From Mesorhizobium sp. AR07 (GTDB lineage Bacteria; Pseudomonadota; Alphaproteobacteria; Rhizobiales; Rhizobiaceae), in the NCBI RefSeq assembly GCF_024746815.1, contig NZ_CP080525.1, forward strand, positions 4,024,501 to 4,088,500: a stretch of 64,000 nt of DNA, given 5' to 3'. The notes beneath the pieces are model-generated. The model did no database searches. It was given only the letters and a program-made list of their open reading frames with translations, and was not told the origin of the DNA. Every line of letters starts with the position of its first letter. Position 1 is the first letter of the stretch. A program made the position numbers and the translations under genes. Positions 35,811 to 43,162 of this stretch are shown piece after piece.

Positions 35811-35853
35811 GATCCCGGTTTTTGGGGTCTTTCAACAGATCCCAGTGGGGGTC
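35811..35853 (+). promoter_or_regulatory. Two tandem GATCCC...GGGGTC dyads in the leader of the peptide gene
   Basis: GATCCC (35811-35816) with GGGGTC (35824-35829), then GATCCC (35838-35843) with GGGGGTC (35847-35853), so an imperfect dyad is repeated with 27-bp spacing. The second copy ends 3 bp before the ribosome-binding site. It could be an operator for the XRE regulator or an mRNA structure gating translation. An exact TTGTCGACAA palindrome also lies further upstream at 35709-35718. Confidence 0.45.
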
Positions 35854-35868
35854 AAGAGAGGGATGAAA

Positions 35869-35964
35869 ATGGCCAAGAAAGTGAATACCGCTCCGAAGCT
35901 GACGATTGCCGCTGGCACGCAGACCGTCTTCTTTTCGCAGGGCATGCACTACAACAAGCGCTGA
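35869..35964 (+). CDS. 31-residue peptide, candidate RiPP precursor
   Basis: A tiny gene too short for standard gene calling: start MAKKVNTAPK, hydrophobic middle and C-terminus FFSQGMHYNKR. AGAGGG at 35857-35862 gives ideal 6-bp spacing to ATG 35869 (an ATG two codons earlier has no spacing). The peptide has a basic, Thr/Ala-rich first half and an aromatic/His/Tyr/Asn/Lys/Arg end, no cysteine and no signal peptide. It sits directly upstream of a SagB-type dehydrogenase with a strong hairpin between them, the layout of precursor genes of ribosomally made, modified peptides. That role is inference; it could also be a leader peptide controlling the downstream gene. Confidence 0.65.
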   Translation: MAKKVNTAPKLTIAAGTQTVFFSQGMHYNKR

Positions 35965-35973
35965 AATCGTTCG

Positions 35974-36003
35974 GCGCCGGCGAGCGATTCTGCTTGCCGG
36001 CGC
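35974..36003 (+). terminator. Strong stem-loop between the peptide gene and the SagB-like gene
   Basis: A 12-pair stem (one G-U), GCGCCGGCGAGC with GCTTGCCGGCGC, and a 6-nt loop GATTCT, starting 9 nt after the peptide stop codon. There is no U run, so it may be a partial terminator or an mRNA 3'-stabiliser that raises peptide expression relative to the enzyme. Confidence 0.75.
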
Positions 36004-36031
36004 TTCAGCTCGGCAGGTGGCATTCAGCATC

Positions 36032-37192
36032 ATGAAAATGCGCTCTTCGAAAACGCTGGTTTTCTATCCCGGACCGAACAAGGTCACGGCATGCAATTTC
36101 CTGACCAGAAGCGTGTTTGAATGCAGCCCCGAGATGATCGGTCTTCTTTCATCATGGGACCAGTGGGCATCGACGGCGGATATCGCCCGCGCTCACGGAT
36201 GGTCGAAATCCGAGCTGATGGCCGTCGTGCCCCGGTTGCTCGATTTTTCCGCCCTGGTTACCGCCGGATCGCTGCTGGCCGAACAGGAGGAACGGTTCTC
36301 CGGGCAATGGAGCTGGGGCCTTCCGACCGCGCTGATGCATTTCTGTGTCCAGGACAGCGAGTTCATGACCATCGAGCAAGCGGAAGAGCGGCAGATCGAA
36401 CGCGCCGGCCACACGCCGCAGCCTGACCTCATGCTCAAGAACTCTCCCGGCGCCATCCGGTTGCCGAACCCACTGGACGGCAATCAACTTCTCGCCCTGA
36501 TGGCACGGCGCCGCACCAACCGCACGACGGCCACGCCCACCATCACGGCCAAGCAGCTTTTCGACTGCCTGTTCGCGGGCATGGGCATTACCGGCGAGAC
36601 CAGCAACTGCGTCGGTGCCCTGCCGCTTGGCATGACCCCTTCCGGCGGTGCGAGAAATCCCTACGAGGCCTATGTGGTCGCGCTTGGCGTCGATGGCCTC
36701 GAGCCCGGCGTCTATCACTATTCCGCCGCCGATCACGACCTTGGCCGGATTTCCGCAAACCACCTGCCGAAGATCTCCGAACTGGTCGGCGGGCAGGAGT
36801 GGGCGGACGCCATGCCGTGCCTGGTCCTGCTTTGTGCGAAGCTTGATCGCACGATGTGGAAGTATGAGGACGCCAACGCCTATCGTGTGGTGCTGATCGA
36901 AGCCGGCCATATCGGCCAGAACATCATGCTGGCGGCGACCAATCATGGCCTGTCGGCATGCCCCACCGCCGCGCTCAGCCATTCGGCGATCAAGTGCCTG
37001 TTCGGTCTCGATCGCCTCACCGACGCACCCATCTATGCCTTGACCCTCTCTACCCGCAGACATGCCCGCCTGCAACGGGCCAAACGATCAATTAGCCGAC
37101 CAAGCATGTTCTCAATGGCCAGTAACGCGTTCTTTGAGTTCTACCAGATGACAGGAGCAGCACGTGTCAAATCAGTCCTTACGCCAGTCTGA
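36032..37192 (+). CDS. SagB/ThcOx-type FMN-dependent dehydrogenase
   Basis: A 386-residue protein. Residues 1-140 form an N-terminal region with winged-helix flavour (WASTADIARAHGWSKSELMAVVPRLLDFSALV), possibly for peptide recognition. Residues 155-345 are the nitroreductase-like FMN domain: MARRRTNR, MTPSGGARNPYEAYVVAL (201-218), EPGVYHYSAADHDL (224-237) and KYEDANAYRVVLIEAGHIGQNIMLAA (277-302), which is the SagB pattern. In azoline-forming pathways SagB enzymes oxidise azolines to azoles, but no YcaO cyclodehydratase is near and the adjacent peptide has no Cys. The start at 36032 is preferred; the frame is open upstream but overlaps the peptide and hairpin. It is the core enzyme of this locus. 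Confidence 0.88.
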   Translation: MKMRSSKTLVFYPGPNKVTACNFLTRSVFECSPEMIGLLSSWDQWASTADIARAHGWSKSELMAVVPRLLDFSALVTAGSLLAEQEERFSGQWSWGLPTALMHFCVQDSEFMTIEQAEERQIERAGHTPQPDLMLKNSPGAIRLPNPLDGNQLLALMARRRTNRTTATPTITAKQLFDCLFAGMGITGETSNCVGALPLGMTPSGGARNPYEAYVVALGVDGLEPGVYHYSAADHDLGRISANHLPKISELVGGQEWADAMPCLVLLCAKLDRTMWKYEDANAYRVVLIEAGHIGQNIMLAATNHGLSACPTAALSHSAIKCLFGLDRLTDAPIYALTLSTRRHARLQRAKRSISRPSMFSMASNAFFEFYQMTGAARVKSVLTPV

Positions 37193-37415
37193 GATCGATA
37201 GCCTTCAATACATCTCGTCGATGACCAACGAGCTGGTGCAGATGGCCGAAGCAAGCCGTTTTCCCATGATCTCCTATCTGCTGGGCATGGCCTATGCCGA
37301 AGCCTTCGACGTTCTTCGCGGCGCACGGCCGGCCAGGCATGCGCAGATCAGCCGCAATCCGCTGCACCCCAAGGCGCAGGCAAGAGACAGTCGTGCCCAG
37401 CCAAGGAGAGCGTAG
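37164..37415 (+). CDS. Small helical protein in the SagB-like locus (83 residues)
   Basis: Starts at GTG 37164 (MSNQSLRQSEIDSLQYISSM) seven bp after AGGAG, overlapping the last 29 bp of the SagB-like gene. One amphipathic helical block, YISSMTNELVQMAEASRFPMISYLLGMAYAEAFDVL, is followed by a basic tail rich in Arg and Ala. No membrane segment or catalytic motif. Similar short helical proteins occur widely in alphaproteobacteria without assigned function. The overlap implies co-translation with the dehydrogenase. Confidence 0.8.
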   Translation: MSNQSLRQSEIDSLQYISSMTNELVQMAEASRFPMISYLLGMAYAEAFDVLRGARPARHAQISRNPLHPKAQARDSRAQPRRA

Positions 37416-37419
37416 CGAC

Positions 37420-37680
37420 ATGCAATCGTCAGCCGCATGCGCGACGGCAGGCTCGACTTCCCTGCCGAACCGGTGGGAAACGCTGTGCGCGCTGCAAAGC
37501 CTGCTGCCGCTGCTGAAGAAAGCCGCCACGGATCTTGGCCGTGACGACATGGTCTACTGGTTCGAGCAGACCGATGCCGAGGTCGCCAACGTCATCAGGG
37601 GCCGGCCACCCGATGCCGCCGTGATCCCGGCCTTGCTCGCATCCAGCCCGCGGAACCGGCATCCGGCGGCGTGGACCTAG
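37420..37680 (+). CDS. Small helical protein in the SagB-like locus (86 residues)
   Basis: An 86-residue protein starting MQSSAACATAGSTSLPNRWE, 4 bp after the previous stop and behind an AAGGAG site. The core WETLCALQSLLPLLKKAATDLGRDDMVYWFEQTDAEVANVI is helical and acidic; the end is Pro/Arg-rich. Not recognised. Tight spacing makes it part of the SagB operon. Confidence 0.78.
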   Translation: MQSSAACATAGSTSLPNRWETLCALQSLLPLLKKAATDLGRDDMVYWFEQTDAEVANVIRGRPPDAAVIPALLASSPRNRHPAAWT

Positions 37681-37787
37681 GCGGATCAGAACCCCTGAAC
37701 TCGCTCTAACCATTTGTTTTTTGCGCAAAATGCTAGCGGAAAGCCACTGCCGCCATTCCAAGAATTGCTCCTGGGGGACCTCGCACC

Positions 37788-38108
37788 ATGAACATGATTG
37801 CCAATATCAAGAGCGTCGACACCAGGGACAGCATTTTCAGCCGGCTTGACACCTTGATCGGCAGGCGCCCGCCATCGCCAGATGCCGCGCGGGTCGAAGC
37901 GCGACAGCTCGTCGCAATGGCAATTGCGACGAGCTGCCAGGCCGACAGCCTCTGGGGGGCGGTGGACGCCTTTCACGCCCACTTTGACTTCATGATGCAG
38001 ACCATCGAGATCAACGGCGCCGACGACCCCAACCTCGGCATCCTGCGCTCGAAATGCCGCTTCTATCTCGAACAGGTCGAGGCCCTCTGCATGTCGCTGA
38101 GCTACTGA
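37788..38108 (+). CDS. Helical protein of unknown function at the end of the SagB-like locus
   Basis: A 106-residue, probably all-helical protein (MNMIANIKSVDTRDSIFSRL ... VDAFHAHFDFMMQTIEINGADDPNLGILRSKCRFYLEQVEALCMSLSY). ATG 37788 follows GGGGGA. The 107-bp gap to the previous gene contains an AT-rich patch (TTTGTTTTTTGCGCAAAATG), so it may have its own promoter. No family recognised; it ends next to a large palindromic repeat. Confidence 0.78.
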   Translation: MNMIANIKSVDTRDSIFSRLDTLIGRRPPSPDAARVEARQLVAMAIATSCQADSLWGAVDAFHAHFDFMMQTIEINGADDPNLGILRSKCRFYLEQVEALCMSLSY

Positions 38109-38135
38109 GGAACCGGGTCTGCTCCAAGGTCAGTT

Positions 38136-38260
38136 GAGATTCAGGTCAGGCTGAGCCGAAAATGGTGATTTCCGAGAACCGGAACGGAGCGTACTTTTGG
38201 GTACGTGAGTACCGGAAGCGCAGGAAACCGCCATTTGCAGGCCGGCCTCACCTGAATATC
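38136..38260. repeat. Large imperfect palindrome, family G
   Basis: About 125 bp folding on itself: GAGATTCAGGTCAGGCTGAG and GGCCGGCCTCACCTGAATATC as outer arms, AAAATGGTGATTTCC against GGAAACCGCCATTT as middle arms, and GCGTACTTTTGGGTACG at the centre. It lies between convergent genes (last small protein and tonB) and may terminate both. Only one copy is seen here. Confidence 0.75.
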
Positions 38261-38268
38261 GGCAGAGC

Positions 38269-39210
38269 TTAGTTGCGCAGGCTGAACACGAACGGCGCCG
38301 TGCGGCTTTGGCGCGCGCCGAGTTCCGGCGGCGGTGCCGGCACCGTGGCGCCTTGCAGCACGGCGAGTGCCGCTCGATCGAGATCGGCATCGCCTGAGGA
38401 GCGCGTGAGCCTGGCAGACAGGACCCGGCCGGACGAGTCGACCGTGAAGGCGACATAGGGCCTGCCTTCCACGCGTCGGGCCCTGGCCGAACTGGGATAG
38501 CGCGTGTGCCGCTTGATCCAGGCGCCGAGACGGGAGTCCCATTTGCTGGAATCGCCGGATCGCGACGCTTCCGAAGACTTCGGCGCGGCTGTCCTGGTCG
38601 CTGGCTTCGCATCGGCACTGGCGACGCTTGCCGTCTTGGGTGGCGCCGCCTTCTCCTTCATCAGTCGCGGCCTGGGCTTGTCGACAGGCTTCCTGGCCTT
38701 GACCTCGACCGGTTTCTTGTCCCTAGGCGTCTCCAGCGGTTTGGGTTGCGGCAATGGAATGACCGCGTCGGGTGCCACAGCCTCTGCAATATCCGGGACG
38801 ACCTCATCCGGCGGCGGCTGGTTGACCTGTTCAGCCGCCTCGGTCCGGGTGGGTTCGATCTCGTCGGGCGGGACCGCTTCCGGCTGCTCGACGACCAGCT
38901 CCGCCTTCTCGACCGGTTCTTCGGGCGTTGGCCCGGTCGTCGGCGTCGGCTCGGCCTGATCTGATGTCACCGCGTCCAGCGCGGCAATTTGTTCCTCGAC
39001 GGCCGGCATAGCCACCATCGGCGCCATCTCGATCATCTGGGCCGGTGGCGGGCCGCCGTCTGCTTCGTCGATCATGCTGAAGTTCTGCACGGCATAGGCG
39101 ACCGCGACATGGGCTCCAAGGACCAGCGCGGCCGCACCCGCCCACAAGCCGAGGTCGCGCCAGCGCAAGCGCGCCAACTCGACCGAGGGCAAGGCCGCCG
39201 CTTGCATCAT
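38269..39210 (-). CDS. tonB: TonB family energy transducer
   Basis: A 313-residue periplasm-spanning protein: one N-terminal transmembrane helix (LGLWAGAAALVLGAHVAVAYAV), a long Pro/Glu/Lys-rich rod (EPTPTTGPTPEEPVEK, then KPLETPRDKKPVEVKARKPVDKPRPR) and the C-terminal TonB domain (TRYPSSARARRVEGRPYVAFTVDSSGRVLSARLTRSSGD). It passes proton-motive energy from ExbBD to outer-membrane siderophore and haem receptors. Its ATG overlaps the exbD stop by 4 bp. Confidence 0.94.
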   Translation of the reverse strand: MMQAAALPSVELARLRWRDLGLWAGAAALVLGAHVAVAYAVQNFSMIDEADGGPPPAQMIEMAPMVAMPAVEEQIAALDAVTSDQAEPTPTTGPTPEEPVEKAELVVEQPEAVPPDEIEPTRTEAAEQVNQPPPDEVVPDIAEAVAPDAVIPLPQPKPLETPRDKKPVEVKARKPVDKPRPRLMKEKAAPPKTASVASADAKPATRTAAPKSSEASRSGDSSKWDSRLGAWIKRHTRYPSSARARRVEGRPYVAFTVDSSGRVLSARLTRSSGDADLDRAALAVLQGATVPAPPPELGARQSRTAPFVFSLRN

Positions 39211-39674
39211 GGCGCCGACTCTCCGCTGGCGGCTGGCGCTGGTGCCTCTGCCGCCGGAGCCGTCTCCAGCCCGACCAGCGCGATCTTCAGATAGCCGGCA
39301 CCGCGCAGCAGGTTCATCGCCTCCATCAGGTCGCCATAGGCGACCGCCCTGTCGGCGCGCAGGAAGATGCGCGTCTGCTTGTCGCCCTTTGTCCTGCTGT
39401 CCAGCATGGCGGCGAAAGCCGGGCGTGGCACGCCGTCATTGCCGATCGTCAGCGTCAGATCGTCCTTCAGTGTCAGGAACAGCGGCGTTTCCGGCCGCGG
39501 CGCGGGCGTTGCGGTCGAGCCGGGCAGATCGACATTGACATCCACCGTCGCCAGCGGCGCCGCGACCATGAAGATGATCAGCAGCACCAGGATGACATCG
39601 ATGAACGGGGTGACGTTGATCTCGTGGCTTTCCTCGAGATCGTCGTCCATGGTCTGCCGGATTCTGCTTGCCAT
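39207..39674 (-). CDS. exbD: Biopolymer transport protein ExbD
   Basis: A 155-residue inner-membrane protein of the ExbD/TolR family: short cytoplasmic N-terminus, then HEINVTPFIDVILVLLIIFMVAAPLATVDVNVDLP with the essential Asp in the transmembrane helix, and a small periplasmic domain. It forms the proton-conducting motor with ExbB and drives TonB. It lies 23 bp after exbB and overlaps tonB. Confidence 0.95.
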   Translation of the reverse strand: MASRIRQTMDDDLEESHEINVTPFIDVILVLLIIFMVAAPLATVDVNVDLPGSTATPAPRPETPLFLTLKDDLTLTIGNDGVPRPAFAAMLDSRTKGDKQTRIFLRADRAVAYGDLMEAMNLLRGAGYLKIALVGLETAPAAEAPAPAASGESAP

Positions 39675-39697
39675 GGCCTTGCTCCGCTAGTCCGCCA

Positions 39698-40654
39698 TCA
39701 TTCCGCCGCCAGCGCCTTTGCCGGCGCGACGGTGCGAAAGTCGAGGTCGCGGCTGACCAGCCGTTCGACGCCCGCCGAGGCATCGGCAAGGATCTGCCGG
39801 TAGCCGGCTATCGAGCGCGCGAAGACGTTGTAGATGACGACGGCCGGTATCGCGGCGACGAGGCCCATCGCCGTGGCCAGCAGGGCTTCGGCGATGCCCG
39901 GTGCGACGACGGCGAGATTGGTGGTCTGCGCCTGCGAGATGCCGATGAAGGCGTTCATGATACCCCAAACGGTGCCGAACAGGCCGACGAAGGGCGCGGT
40001 CGAGCCGATCGTCGCCAGCACGCCGGTGCCGCGCGAGATGCGCCGCGACGCCGCCGCCTCGATGCGCGACAGCCGCGAGGTGACCCGTTCCTTCAGCCCG
40101 TCCCCGCAGACATGATCGAGCGCACCGGCCGAAAGTGTCGTCTCCTCCTCGGCCGCCCGCACCAGAAGCGCGCCGGGGCCGCCGCCGCGGTCGAGCGCGC
40201 GGCTAGCCTGCTTCAATGTGGCGGCATCGCCGATCGCCCGCACGGCGCGGCGGATGCGCAGCTTGCCGCCAAAAATCTCCAGCGATTTGGCCAGCCATAT
40301 CGTCCAGGTGACGAGGGAGGCAAAGGCCAGTCCGATCATCACCGCCTTGACGATGACATCGGCCGCCATGAACATGCCCCATGGCGACAGATCATGCGGC
40401 AAGGTCAGCTCCATCGCCGTTGAAGGTCCGGCCTGTGTGTTCGGCTGGGCGCGTACCGGTGCGGCCGGCGTTGGCGCGGTGGGAGCAGCGGGCGCCTCGA
40501 TCGCGGGCGCGGTACCGGCCGGTTGCTCCTGGGCCGTCGCACTGCCGGCCGACAGGATCACGGATGCGACCAACGCCGCCAACAAACCATTTCTCGACAA
40601 CAGCCCCTTCCTACAGCGGAAGGCCGTCTGGGCATCAACTCCAGCCACGGTCAT
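39698..40654 (-). CDS. exbB: TonB-system energiser ExbB (MotA/TolQ/ExbB family)
   Basis: A 318-residue protein with a cleavable-type N-terminus (MTVAGVDAQTAFRCRKGLLS then a hydrophobic run to SATAQEQ), an Ala/Pro-rich periplasmic linker and three transmembrane helices with the ExbB core (GTGVLATIGSTAPFVGLFGTVWGIMNAFIGISQAQTTNLAVVAPGIAEALLATAMGLVAAIPAV). The signal-containing, elongated form is typical of rhizobial ExbB. Start 40654 follows GGAGAAG. It heads exbB-exbD-tonB, with an iron-box-like dyad about 80 bp upstream. Confidence 0.94.
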   Translation of the reverse strand: MTVAGVDAQTAFRCRKGLLSRNGLLAALVASVILSAGSATAQEQPAGTAPAIEAPAAPTAPTPAAPVRAQPNTQAGPSTAMELTLPHDLSPWGMFMAADVIVKAVMIGLAFASLVTWTIWLAKSLEIFGGKLRIRRAVRAIGDAATLKQASRALDRGGGPGALLVRAAEEETTLSAGALDHVCGDGLKERVTSRLSRIEAAASRRISRGTGVLATIGSTAPFVGLFGTVWGIMNAFIGISQAQTTNLAVVAPGIAEALLATAMGLVAAIPAVVIYNVFARSIAGYRQILADASAGVERLVSRDLDFRTVAPAKALAAE

Positions 40655-40716
40655 GGCTCTTCTCCAGTGCGGCCGCCCGCATTTCCAGATTCCGGCTTTG
40701 GGCAAGCCGATGCCCG

Positions 40717-40748
40717 GTTGACTATGAAACATGACATTACTAGTCAAC
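40717..40748 (-). promoter_or_regulatory. Candidate RirA iron-responsive operator (IRO box) upstream of exbB
   Basis: TGA-N9-TCA occurs exactly at 40732-40746 (TGACATTACTAGTCA), the core described for RirA-bound IRO boxes in rhizobia. It overlaps a wider perfect dyad GTTGACTA (40717-40724) / TAGTCAAC (40741-40748). The site is in the divergent promoter between exbB and the isochorismatase-like gene; iron repression of exbBD-tonB would make biological sense. Confidence 0.6.
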
Positions 40749-40956
40749 ATTGAAGACGACTGCAACGCTCAACAAATCGTCGCGGCCGTCAACAGGCGCG
40801 AAATTCGAAACAGATGGTGCACCGGATGATCGCTGGACATGGACCATTGCGGCAGGATGGGCCGCTGGAGATCATGTTCAAACACTGAGCCACCCGGTTC
40901 CACCGGGACGGAACAGACTCTAATGTCTGTTGTCTGTGCAAGGCAGGGAGCCAGGG

Positions 40957-41631
40957 ATGATCACGGCAACACCTTTCGACTTCCCCTATGACGGCAGGCT
41001 GATCGCTGAAAACACCGCGCTCGTCGTCATCGACCTGCAGCAGGATTTCCTGTCGACGACAGGCTATTTTGCAAGACAGGGATATGACCCTTCCCCGCTA
41101 AGGGCGATCCTGCCGACCGTAAGCCGGCTGATCACGGCCGCCCGCAAGGCGGGCATCAGGATCGTCCATACGAGGCAGGGCTATCGGGCTGACATGGCCG
41201 ACATGACGCCTTACGAGAAATGGCGCCGCAAGCGCGCCGGTCTCGAAGGCACCGAAATCCTGCTTCGCTCAGGCCCGGGTTTCCAGATCGTTCCGGAGAT
41301 CGATGTCGCGCCGCAGGACATCATCGTCGACAAGACCTGCAACAGCGCCTTCACCTATACGGATTTCGAGCTTGTCCTGCGCGCTCAAGGCATCACGCAT
41401 CTGCTGTTTTCCGGATGCACGACGGATGTCTGCGTCCACACCACGCTGCGCGAGGCCTGCGACCGCAACTTTCAGTGCCTGACGATCTCCGATGCCTGTG
41501 CCAGCGGCGACCAAAAGGCCCACGAGGCGGCGCTTCACATGGTGACGGTCGAGGACGGCGTTTTCGGCGCGTTGGCGGAGTCGAGCGCCGTTATCGCGGC
41601 GCTGTCACGGCTGAGTGGCGCGAAAGGTTGA
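40957..41631 (+). CDS. Isochorismatase-like cysteine hydrolase
   Basis: A 224-residue cytosolic hydrolase with the isochorismatase-superfamily triad: Asp in TALVVIDLQQDFLS, Lys in IIVDKTCNSAFTYTDF and Cys in LFSGCTTDVCVHTTLREACDRNF. This subgroup hydrolyses small amides (ureidoacrylate, biuret, nicotinamide-like). Start MITATPFDFPYDGR at 40957 follows GGGAGCCAGGG; a longer start at 40930 is unlikely. Substrate unknown; it is divergent from exbB but not obviously iron-linked. Confidence 0.88.
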   Translation: MITATPFDFPYDGRLIAENTALVVIDLQQDFLSTTGYFARQGYDPSPLRAILPTVSRLITAARKAGIRIVHTRQGYRADMADMTPYEKWRRKRAGLEGTEILLRSGPGFQIVPEIDVAPQDIIVDKTCNSAFTYTDFELVLRAQGITHLLFSGCTTDVCVHTTLREACDRNFQCLTISDACASGDQKAHEAALHMVTVEDGVFGALAESSAVIAALSRLSGAKG

Positions 41632-41646
41632 TTCCAGGACACCTTT

Positions 41647-42589
41647 TCAGCCCGCGGCGCGCGTCTCCGGGCGAGACGCATACGCCCCAGGCTGAAATGC
41701 GTCGGTTTCCCGACGCGCCAGGGAGTTGCGCAGCAGGGCGATCGTTTCACGGCCGACGGTCGCGATCTCGCGCGGCGTGTCGACGCCGACAATCATGAAT
41801 TCATCGATCCCGAGAGCAGCATAGGCAAGCAGCGACAAAGCGGCCTGGGCCGGCGGCCCGGCAACGTCAACCGCCTTGTGACCGGTAGCGGTAACACCGT
41901 GGTGAATCCTGACCGGAAGAGCAAAGCGCAGCTTGCCGGCGCGGCCGTGTTCGGCGGCGGCGCCGCGCACCCGTTCCATCAGCTGCCGGACCTCGTCGAT
42001 CGAACCCGGCGCCAATTCGAAGACATCGGCATGCCGGCCGGCCACCTTGAGCAGCCGTTCCGGACTGCCCGCCCATGCGGATGGCTAGGTCGGCGCCGTG
42101 CGGACCCTTGCGCGGCACATAGCCGCCCTTGATGCTGTAGAACGCGCCTTCATGATCAAACGGCCGGTCGTTCGACCACAGCCGCTTCAGCAGCACCAGA
42201 TACTCGTCGATGCGCTGCCAGATGACCGTGTGCCCGACTGGCCGCGTTTCGGCATCGTCATCGTTCAGCGGTTCGCTGATCATCCTGAGCGCCAGCCGTC
42301 CACCGCTTTTCCTGTCGATCGACGCCAGCTGGCGGGCCGCCACCGTCGGCTCGACCACGCCCGCCCAGTGGGTGAGCACCACTTCCAGCGACGAGGTGCG
42401 GTCCAGCACCTGGGCGGCGAGATCCATGTTGGTCAGCAGCCCGGCCGTATCGTCGACGACGATCTTCCGGAAGCCGCCGTCCTCGATCAGTCCAAGCTTG
42501 GTCGCGGTCTCGGCAAAATCGTAGAAGAAGGGAACAGCGGCACCGGCGGGATGGGTCTTTCCGGGAACATGCGTGAACTCGATCGGCAT
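41647..42589 (-). pseudogene. LLM-class flavin-dependent oxidoreductase with a frameshift
   Basis: Two overlapping frames together encode one bacterial luciferase-like monooxygenase. The N-terminal part runs from MPIEFTHVPGKTHPAGAAVP at 42589 (behind GGAGG) to ADLAIRMGG; the C-terminal part resumes as SPERLLKVAGRHADVFELAPG in another frame and ends at 41647. The switch lies near 42064-42076, where GGGCGGGCAGTCCGG has one G too many relative to an expected GGC-GGC-AGT. Relatives are alkanesulfonate or N-substituted-amine monooxygenases. It is either a recent pseudogene or a sequencing error in a G-run. Confidence 0.8.
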
Positions 42590-42716
42590 TGCCATCTCCT
42601 CCATCACTGGAATCATTGATGCGGCGAACCACCAGCCGCGCGCAAGCGCACCGGGGATCCGGTTCATTCAACTCCGATTGCCTGAAAGGGCAGCTAACCC
42701 CGGTCGATCCGGCGAC

Positions 42717-42872
42717 TCAGGGAATAAGACCCAGGACAACTGCCCCGGTGAACACAAACGCAAGGGCAAAGACGAGATAGGCGAAGGCACCGGCATAGGC
42801 CGGGCGAAAGGCTTGGGCATTGGCCAGCCTCTGGCCATCGCGATCCGTCTGAGCGTTCTGGATATAGGACAT
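42717..42872 (-). CDS. 51-residue single-span membrane protein
   Basis: A short gene behind a perfect GGAGG site (spacing 5): MSYIQNAQTDRDGQRLANAQ, then a transmembrane helix AYLVFALAFVFTGAVVLGLI and Pro at the end. It is too short for standard gene calling, but the ribosome-binding site and clean hydrophilic/hydrophobic division support it. It lies between the frameshifted monooxygenase and the SDR gene. Function unknown. Confidence 0.65.
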   Translation of the reverse strand: MSYIQNAQTDRDGQRLANAQAFRPAYAGAFAYLVFALAFVFTGAVVLGLIP

Positions 42873-43162
42873 ATCGACCTCCGTCTCGCCGGTTAATCTA
42901 TAAAACTTGTAGACTTTGTCGATTGCTATTTTTGGGCGATAGGCAGAACAATTTTCTCATGACTGACCGAAAATTGGCAACAACTTGCTGAGACGGCGTG
43001 TTTTGGCCGCCGAGTGACATGGCCTGCTTGCACCGCTCCAGACCTTGAATGGACCTATGGCCTTGTCCTTGCTGCACCCACTTCATGCATTGGCCGCCTG
43101 AAGCGCGCAGGATAGCATCGCCCGACCAGCACAAGCGAAATCGTCCAACAGGGAGCGGAAAA

